Shown here: positions 6,749-11,608 of the stretch, piece after piece
Layout: each line of letters starts with the position of its first letter
Position numbering within the stretch: the first letter of the stretch is position 1
DNA from: Actinomycetota bacterium
GTDB taxonomy: Bacteria; Actinomycetota; Actinomycetes; Nanopelagicales; Nanopelagicaceae
NCBI GenBank assembly: GCA_009698045.1
Contig: WLRE01000037.1
Span: 1-11,608, forward strand
DNA length: 11,608 nt
Direction of reading: 5' to 3'
Notes under the pieces: model-generated
What the model was told of the DNA's origin: nothing
Seen by the model: the letters and a program-made list of their open reading frames with translations, nothing else
The model's database searches: none
Made by a program: the position numbers and the translations under genes

Positions 6749-6778
6749 TTGTGATTGGATGCAATCTGGGTTTACTGT
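6749..6778 (+). promoter_or_regulatory. Candidate promoter of the E1-E2 operon
   Basis: TTGTGA (6749-6754) and TACTGT (6773-6778) are 18 bases apart. The -35 matches the consensus at 4 of 6 positions, and the -10 fits the TANNNT pattern. Operator candidate 2 lies in the spacer. The leader to the ATG at 6820 would be about 35 bases. Confidence 0.4.
6754..6765. promoter_or_regulatory. Operator candidate 2 for the FadR-type regulator (E1-proximal)
   Basis: ATTGGATGCAAT, followed like copy 1 by CT, is the second instance of the motif at 6692. The two centres are 62 bases apart, close to six helical turns, so they fall on the same DNA face. It sits between the -35- and -10-like hexamers of the E1 gene. 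Confidence 0.6.
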
Positions 6779-6819
6779 TCTCTCACACTTAATTTTTACT
6801 GGAGTTCAAGGAGATAGAG

Positions 6820-9009
6820 ATGACCGAACGCGCCCCCTTAGAAGCTCGCGCTCCTTGGATCGAACTGCGCACAACTGCAGATGATTGGCGAAGTGCCAGT
6901 CCCCAGTTGCTAGAAAACATGTTGGGGCAACTACACCTCATTCGCGCCTTTGAAGAAGTTGTACTCGAACTTGCCGGAGAAGGACTTGTCCACGGACCGG
7001 CACACTCTTCGATTGGTCAAGAAGGCGGAGCGGTTGGCTCCATCATCTCGCTCGGTACAAAAGATGCAATTAACGGTTCCCACCGCGGGCACCATCAATT
7101 TCTAGCCAAGGTTATTAATCATGTCTCTGCCGGCAAATTAGATGTAAACGCGTTAGTCACACCAGCTTTGCAAGAAGTATTACAAAAAACTCTTGCTGAA
7201 ATTCTTGGACTAGCACAAGGTTATTGCAGCGGTCGCGGTGGATCGATGCACCTTCAATATTTCGAAGCTGGTGCGTTAGGTACAAATGCAATTGTTGGTG
7301 GCGGAGTTCCACTCGCAGCCGGTAATGCCTGGGCACAACGCAAAGCGCTCACCGATAACATCACTGTTTCTTACTTCGGTGATGGCGCAGTCAATATTGG
7401 TTCAGTTCTAGAAACTATGAACTTAGCCGCGGCATGGAAGTTGCCACTTGCTTTCTTCATTGAAAATAACTTGTATGCCGTCTCTACCCACGTCTCTGAG
7501 GTAACAGCAGAACCTCGACTCTCTGGCCGCGCACTTGGTTTTGGAATTCCATCATGGAAGGTAGATGGCATGGATCCGCTAGCCGTTCACCTTGCTATGA
7601 AAGAAGCAGAATCTCATATGCGCACAGGCAAGGGTCCAGTTGTTATTGAAGCGGATGTGTATCGCTACTTCCATCAGAATGGTCCATTCCCTGGCAGTGC
7701 ATTTGGTTATCGCACCAAGGAAGAAGAAGCACAATGGCGCGAGCGCGATCCACTGCTTCGCGTTGCTAACGAAATGATTGCTCTCGGACTTATTGATCAA
7801 GCCGGTGTGGACTCGGTGCGCGAGCAAGCACTTGCTGCAAATCGCTTAGCTGCAACCGCTCTGCTTGAAGCAAACCCAGATGCACCCGGAAAGCGGAGAA
7901 TTAAGCCAGAACTATGGCCTGATGCCTCCTTCGTTAACGTCGGTGTTCGCGGCGATACCTCTGAACTCAATGGTGCACGCACCTTAGAACCACTGAAAGA
8001 TTCTGGCCCTAAGACAAATATGAAGTTCGTCGATGCTGTTGCTGGTGTTATTGATGCCGCAATGGAGAGTGATAACCGAGTTGTTGTTCTTGGTGAAGAT
8101 ATCCATCGACTCAACGGTGGAACAAATGGTGCGACAAAGGGTCTATCAAAGAAATATCCTGATCGCGTCTTAGGTACACCTATCAGCGAAAATGCATTTG
8201 CTGGACTTGGTGGTGGAATGGCGCTCGACGGCCGCTTCCGTCCGATTGTTGAATTTATGTATCCAGACTTTATGTGGGTAGCTGCAGACCAAGTCTTTAA
8301 CCAGATCGGAAAAGCGCGCCACATGTTTGGTGGGCAGAATCCAGTTCCACTTGTTCTCCGTACAAAGGTCGCAATTGGTAGTGGCTACGGTTCGCAACAC
8401 TTGATGGATCCTGCTGGAATCTTTGCAACCAGCCCTGGTTGGCGCATTGTTGCTGCATCCACTCCTGCCGAATATATCGGTCTCATGAATGCTGCTCTTG
8501 CTCTGCAAGATCCAGTTCTTGTGCTTGAACATGTTGATCTCTACCAAGATTTGGGAGATGTTCCGGAGAATGATTTCGGTTATCAAATTCCATTTGGTAA
8601 AGCGAACATTCGCCGTGAGGGTAAAGATGCAACCGTTCTTACTTATTTATCAATGGTCAAACATTCACTTACTGCCGTAGAGCAGACCGGATTAGATGCT
8701 GAAGTTATCGATTTACGTTGGCTCGATCGTGCATCGATTGACTGGACAACTATCGAGACCTCCATCAAAAAGACCAACAACGTTCTGATTGTTGAACAAG
8801 GCGCACTTGGTACTTCATACGGTGGTTGGCTTGCAGATGAGATTCATCGTCGTTACTTCGATTGGCTCGATCAACCAGTGCAACGCGTATCTGGCGGCGA
8901 AGCCTCACCAAGTATTTCTAAGGTGCTCGAACGCGCTGCATATGCCGGCGTAGAAGAGATTGTTGCTGGTATCGCACGCGTGAAAGCTGGATTTGGCGGT
9001 ACTCGCTAA
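6820..9009 (+). CDS. Fused E1 alpha-beta subunit of a thiamine-diphosphate 2-oxoacid dehydrogenase complex
   Basis: This 729-aa protein joins both E1 subunits, which are usually separate (about 330 aa each). It would decarboxylate a 2-oxoacid (or cleave an acetoin-like substrate) and pass the acyl group to the lipoyl arm of E2. The alpha part (about 30-320) has SHRGHHQFLAK (87-97) and the thiamine-diphosphate/Mg motif from GDGA (187-190) to ENN (215-217). A linker (about 320-398) precedes the beta part (399-729), which has VVLGEDI (422-428) with Glu426, ENAF (457-460) and the conserved histidine His527. Around it, SQHLMD replaces the QHSQS pattern common in pyruvate, branched-chain and acetoin enzymes. 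An insert at about 103-120 is also unusual. AAGGAG 6 bases upstream confirms the ATG. E2 follows after 1 base. The substrate is not assignable; no E3 gene is nearby. Confidence 0.92.
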   Translation: MTERAPLEARAPWIELRTTADDWRSASPQLLENMLGQLHLIRAFEEVVLELAGEGLVHGPAHSSIGQEGGAVGSIISLGTKDAINGSHRGHHQFLAKVINHVSAGKLDVNALVTPALQEVLQKTLAEILGLAQGYCSGRGGSMHLQYFEAGALGTNAIVGGGVPLAAGNAWAQRKALTDNITVSYFGDGAVNIGSVLETMNLAAAWKLPLAFFIENNLYAVSTHVSEVTAEPRLSGRALGFGIPSWKVDGMDPLAVHLAMKEAESHMRTGKGPVVIEADVYRYFHQNGPFPGSAFGYRTKEEEAQWRERDPLLRVANEMIALGLIDQAGVDSVREQALAANRLAATALLEANPDAPGKRRIKPELWPDASFVNVGVRGDTSELNGARTLEPLKDSGPKTNMKFVDAVAGVIDAAMESDNRVVVLGEDIHRLNGGTNGATKGLSKKYPDRVLGTPISENAFAGLGGGMALDGRFRPIVEFMYPDFMWVAADQVFNQIGKARHMFGGQNPVPLVLRTKVAIGSGYGSQHLMDPAGIFATSPGWRIVAASTPAEYIGLMNAALALQDPVLVLEHVDLYQDLGDVPENDFGYQIPFGKANIRREGKDATVLTYLSMVKHSLTAVEQTGLDAEVIDLRWLDRASIDWTTIETSIKKTNNVLIVEQGALGTSYGGWLADEIHRRYFDWLDQPVQRVSGGEASPSISKVLERAAYAGVEEIVAGIARVKAGFGGTR

Positions 9010-9010
9010 C

Positions 9011-10267
9011 ATGGCCGCAATCATGAGAATGCCAGAAGTTCTGGCTAATGCGACCGAGGCAATCATTGCGAAATGGTTAATTGCTGAAGGCGCTTCTTTC
9101 ACAGTTGGTCAGCCAATGGCTGAAGTGGAGACAGAGAAGGCTCTGGTCGAAGTACCTGCCGAAAGCGACGGAATTCTTGGAAAGTACTTGGCTCAAAATG
9201 GTGCCCATGTTCAAGTTGGTGCGCCCATTGCAATCTTGCTCGCTGCGGGCGAAGGCCAAGCAGAGATCGATAAGTTACTGACAGAAGCTGGCGCAGATAT
9301 TCCTGCACCAGTTACTACACCTGCAGCTGCTGCCCCAACACCGCCTCCAGCAGCGCCAGTTGTTGCTGCACTCGCACCTGTTGTCGCCGCCGCACCTGCT
9401 AATAATGGTGGACGACTTTTTGCAAGCCCGCTTGCTCGTCGCTTAGCTAAAGAAAGTGGAATTGATCCTGCCTCCATTCAGGGCACCGGTCCCGATGGTC
9501 GCATTGTCCGTCGTGACGTTCAGGCAGCAATTGCTAGCGGAGGATCGCCCCGCGCATCTGCAGTTTCTGCTCCGGTAATTCCGACCGGTAGCTTTATTGA
9601 AATACCGCACTCTGGAATGCGCAAGGCAATTGCTCGTCGCTTAACCGAGAGCAAAACCACGGTTCCACACTTCTATCTCAACGCTCCAGTAATTGCAGAT
9701 GAAATGTTGAAATTCCGCACTAGCTTTAATGAATGGGCACCAAAGAAAGTTTCTGTTACCGACCTCATTGTGAAAACGGTTGCTGCGGCTTTTGCTGATG
9801 TTCCTGCCGCCAATGTCATCTGGACAGATACCGCACTTCGTCAATTTAGCGATGTCGATGTTGCAATCGCTGTAGCCACAGAGAAGGGACTTATCACTCC
9901 GGTTATCCGCGGCGTCAATCACATGTCACTTATTCAATTAAATGCGGCTGCTAACGAACTCATTGATCGGGCACGCACAGGTGGTCTGAAACAACATGAA
10001 ATTGAGGGTGGAACATTCTCGGTTACTAATCTGGGTATGTACGGAACTGATGAATTCTCTGCAATTCTCAATCCGCCGCAATCTGCAATCTTGGCTGTTG
10101 GTGCGGCAAAGCAGAAGCCAGTTGTTGTTGATGGCCAAATTGTTGTTCGCTCCGTTATTAACTTCACGATGTCAGTCGATCATCGCGCGGTTGATGGCGC
10201 GCTGGCTGCCCAATGGTTGGCTGCCTTTGTTAAGCGCTTTGAGAATCCATTCTGGCTCGCTCTATAA
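9011..10267 (+). CDS. Dihydrolipoamide acyltransferase (E2) of the 2-oxoacid dehydrogenase complex
   Basis: This 418-aa E2 core protein takes the acyl group from E1 on a swinging lipoyl arm and transfers it to CoA. Domains in order are: a single lipoyl domain (1-78) with the lipoylated Lys43 in ETEKALVEVP; a flexible Ala/Pro-rich linker (about 97-133); a peripheral-subunit-binding domain (135-173, FASPLARRLAKESGID, then GTGPDGRIVRRDV); and the catalytic acetyltransferase-type domain (about 195-418) with DHRAVDG (390-396), giving catalytic His391 and Asp395. The start was set at the ATG at 9011, whose MAAIMRMPEV is a usual E2 beginning. The frame also offers a TTG at 8993 inside the E1 gene, which is less likely. 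One base separates it from the E1 stop, so the two are co-transcribed. The E2 looks intact. The acyl substrate is set by E1 and is unknown; the E3 partner is presumably encoded elsewhere. Confidence 0.94.
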   Translation: MAAIMRMPEVLANATEAIIAKWLIAEGASFTVGQPMAEVETEKALVEVPAESDGILGKYLAQNGAHVQVGAPIAILLAAGEGQAEIDKLLTEAGADIPAPVTTPAAAAPTPPPAAPVVAALAPVVAAAPANNGGRLFASPLARRLAKESGIDPASIQGTGPDGRIVRRDVQAAIASGGSPRASAVSAPVIPTGSFIEIPHSGMRKAIARRLTESKTTVPHFYLNAPVIADEMLKFRTSFNEWAPKKVSVTDLIVKTVAAAFADVPAANVIWTDTALRQFSDVDVAIAVATEKGLITPVIRGVNHMSLIQLNAAANELIDRARTGGLKQHEIEGGTFSVTNLGMYGTDEFSAILNPPQSAILAVGAAKQKPVVVDGQIVVRSVINFTMSVDHRAVDGALAAQWLAAFVKRFENPFWLAL

Positions 10268-10296
10268 GCGGGTTTAGCCATGCACTAAAAGGCGGG

Positions 10297-10302
10297 TAAG
10301 GT
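10297..10302 (+). promoter_or_regulatory. -10 element of the tRNA-Ser promoter (candidate)
   Basis: TAAGGT lies 14 bases before the mature tRNA 5' end and fits the actinobacterial -10 pattern. The -35 candidate TTTAGC (10273-10278, 18-base spacer) is weak. No hairpin terminator is visible between the E2 stop and this point. Confidence 0.35.
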
Positions 10303-10316
10303 TAGCTCGCTTCACT

Positions 10317-10401
10317 GGAGGATTCGCATAGCGGCCGAGTGCGCACGCTTGGAAAGCGTGTATAGGGCAACCTATCGAGGGTTCAAATCCCTCATCCTCC
10401 G
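10317..10401 (+). tRNA. tRNA-Ser, anticodon GGA (reads UCC and UCU)
   Basis: The full class II cloverleaf folds by eye. The acceptor stem is GGAGGAT with ATCCTCC (10317-10323 and 10394-10400), and the discriminator base is G10401. The D stem is GCA/TGC and the anticodon stem is CACGC/GCGTG. The loop is TTGGAAA, placing the anticodon GGA at 10351-10353. The long variable arm, ATAGG-GCAA-CCTAT, is diagnostic of serine. The T stem is GAGGG/CCCTC with loop TTCAAAT. CCA is not encoded, so it must be added after transcription, as is common in Actinomycetota. No nearby serine-related gene suggests any context beyond housekeeping. Confidence 0.97.
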
Positions 10402-10433
10402 CTCACGAAATCAACAGCTCCGACATCCTCCGC
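10393..10433 (+). repeat. 10-bp direct repeat of the tRNA 3' end
   Basis: CATCCTCCGC occurs at 10393-10402, covering the 3' acceptor strand of the tRNA, and again at 10424-10433 in the spacer, 31 bases on. tRNA 3' ends are common phage and element integration targets. However, the copy is short and encloses only 21 bases, so it may be a remnant or chance. Confidence 0.35.
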
Positions 10434-10481
10434 GCCTGATATTTTCTGCCGTTCTCTCTTCCAGCATCAAAGTTAGTGACT

Positions 10482-10487
10482 TACTCT
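10482..10487 (+). promoter_or_regulatory. Possible leaderless-type -10 element of the metallopeptidase gene
   Basis: TACTCT fits the TANNNT -10 pattern and ends 6 bases before the GTG at 10494, so transcription could begin at or next to the start codon. No Shine-Dalgarno sequence is present before this GTG, which agrees with a leaderless mRNA. Weak evidence on its own. Confidence 0.35.
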
Positions 10488-10493
10488 GTAGCG

Positions 10494-11608
10494 GTGCGAA
10501 AAATTATATGGCTGGCTGTTTTTTCAGTACTCGCAGCCGTGGTTCCTCAAGCTAGAGCTGAATCCGCACTTGGTTCTCCAATCGCAGTAAAAGCGTGGAA
10601 TGAACTTACGAAAAATTCTCCTAAGACGTATTCAAAGAATATTCCGAATGTAACTTTTGTGGTCGGACCTAATTCTGACCCAAAAAAAGTCAAAATTGCT
10701 GAAAATCAAATTCTCTTCATTCTTCATTACTATGAGAAATATGTACCATCAAAAACTCCTGTCACTATTTGGATGTGGGATGCCGAAAAAGATCGAGATT
10801 GGTATGACGCGGCTCTCCAAGCGGGATTAAATAAGGGTTCTTACGAATCCTTAAGTTTGGATCATCGCCACGATTCCGCCGCAACTGGTCAAACTCAAGA
10901 TGGAAGTCAAGGAATGGAACTTCTGGAGATCGAACTTGAAGGTGATCAATATCCGTACGTTATCTATCACGAAATGACTCACGTTTCACAATTTACTCAA
11001 ACTTCCGGAACCAGAATGCCTTGTTGGATACGCGAAGGTATGGCCACTTACAATGGCTTTGGAATAGAAAGTCGTATAAGTCAACCGGTCTATATCAATA
11101 GTATGGCTCGAATTGTTCAACGCGGACTTTCGTTAGCTGCTGGAGAAGTAGATTACAAAACGACTAAACCTCAATTTTGGAGTGATTATTTCCAGGCCAA
11201 TGAAACTCGGCCTATTTCAAAGTGTATGGAGCCTCAGGATTATGCAATTGGTGCAATGGGTTTTCAATATCTAACTGGCATGTATGGCTTCGATAGCGTT
11301 TACAAGTTTCTTAAAGGGCTAGAAGTTGCAGCTACGCCAGATTGTGAAACGAATAGCGAAGAAATAATCCCTTGTTCAAGCTGGAAAGAGGTATTTAGAA
11401 AGACTTTTGGTGTGACACCAGAGAAGGCCTATTCTGGTATTTCACAATTTATTGTCGACCAGATTTCATGGGGATTAAAACAGAAGATTCAAACAGATAC
11501 TGTTTTGAGGAAGAAATACCCGAAAAATTTTGCGGTTGCTGAATTCAAAATTCCCACCCCCGCAATTAGGGCAGGAGCGCCCTGTTCTAAAGTTAATGAA
11601 GTTGCTAA
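10494..11608 (+). CDS. Secreted zinc metallopeptidase-like protein, HExxH (partial, C-terminus outside window)
   Basis: The frame is open from a GTG at 10494 to the window end (371 residues so far, no stop). The N-terminus is a signal peptide: basic MRK, hydrophobic core at about 4-18, and an AxA-type cleavage site (Ala20-Arg21-Ala22). The zinc motif YHEMTHVSQF gives His159, Glu160 and His163. WIREGMATY supplies Glu181 as likely third ligand, the HExxH...EGxA arrangement of gluzincin / peptidase-MA-like families. Cysteines at Cys177 and further on may form disulfides. Another GTG in frame at 10476 would lengthen the n-region by six residues; 10494 was preferred for the compact signal peptide and the nearby -10-like TACTCT. 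Codon use is more A/T-rich by eye than in the catabolic genes. It is not evidently linked to the sugar locus. The exact family and substrate are unknown; proteolysis is inferred from the motif only. Confidence 0.8.
   Translation, partial: MRKIIWLAVFSVLAAVVPQARAESALGSPIAVKAWNELTKNSPKTYSKNIPNVTFVVGPNSDPKKVKIAENQILFILHYYEKYVPSKTPVTIWMWDAEKDRDWYDAALQAGLNKGSYESLSLDHRHDSAATGQTQDGSQGMELLEIELEGDQYPYVIYHEMTHVSQFTQTSGTRMPCWIREGMATYNGFGIESRISQPVYINSMARIVQRGLSLAAGEVDYKTTKPQFWSDYFQANETRPISKCMEPQDYAIGAMGFQYLTGMYGFDSVYKFLKGLEVAATPDCETNSEEIIPCSSWKEVFRKTFGVTPEKAYSGISQFIVDQISWGLKQKIQTDTVLRKKYPKNFAVAEFKIPTPAIRAGAPCSKVNEVA

Noticed and set aside
8993..9010. TTG start for E2 inside the end of the E1 gene
   Set aside because: The ATG at 9011 yields the usual E2 N-terminus MAAIMRMPEV; the six extra residues add nothing recognisable.
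10268..10316. Terminator after E2
   Set aside because: No stable stem with a following T run is visible, so read-through toward the tRNA cannot be excluded.
10349..10555. 68-codon plus-strand frame running through the tRNA
   Set aside because: It begins inside the tRNA anticodon region, has no family features, and overlaps the signal-peptide region of the metallopeptidase in another frame.
1..11608. CRISPR array, insertion sequence or prophage
   Set aside because: No regularly spaced repeats, transposase or integrase coding sequence, or terminal inverted repeats were seen anywhere in the window.

Overview
The window looks like a bacterial chromosome of middling GC content, about half by eye (not counted). 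Three things suggest Actinomycetota, possibly a freshwater lineage with a small genome: tightly packed genes, a tRNA-Ser with no encoded CCA, and -10-type hexamers of the form TANNNT. This placement is an inference from style, not from a marker gene.

Layout. Positions 1-4219 (minus strand) hold one head-to-tail operon, read in the order SDR dehydrogenase, zinc-dependent alcohol dehydrogenase, second zinc-dependent alcohol dehydrogenase, beta-hydroxyacid dehydrogenase, and an ABC sugar permease that runs off the left edge. Divergent from it is a PRISE-like enone reductase/SDR (4381-5463, plus). The 161-base gap between them carries a perfect 20-bp palindrome placed exactly between a -35-like and a -10-like hexamer. 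A degenerate copy of this palindrome precedes the permease gene. The reductase gene ends 1 base from the tail of a second minus-strand operon (5465-6651), made of a VOC-fold metalloenzyme and a FadR-type GntR regulator. A second divergent gap (6652-6819) carries two copies of ATTGGAT(A/G)CAAT, likely operators of that regulator. To its right lie a fused E1 alpha-beta 2-oxoacid dehydrogenase and its E2 acyltransferase (6820-10267, plus). A tRNA-Ser(GGA) follows, then the start of a secreted HExxH metallopeptidase that runs off the right edge.

Working together. Positions 1-10267 read as one catabolic locus: import of a small carbohydrate or polyol, a series of NAD(P)-linked oxidations, an enone-type reduction, a VOC step, and finally oxidative decarboxylation of a 2-oxoacid (or acetoin-like) intermediate to an acyl-CoA by E1-E2. 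No E3, sugar-binding protein, transport ATPase or kinase is visible. The substrate cannot be named from sequence alone. The metallopeptidase and tRNA appear unrelated to the locus.
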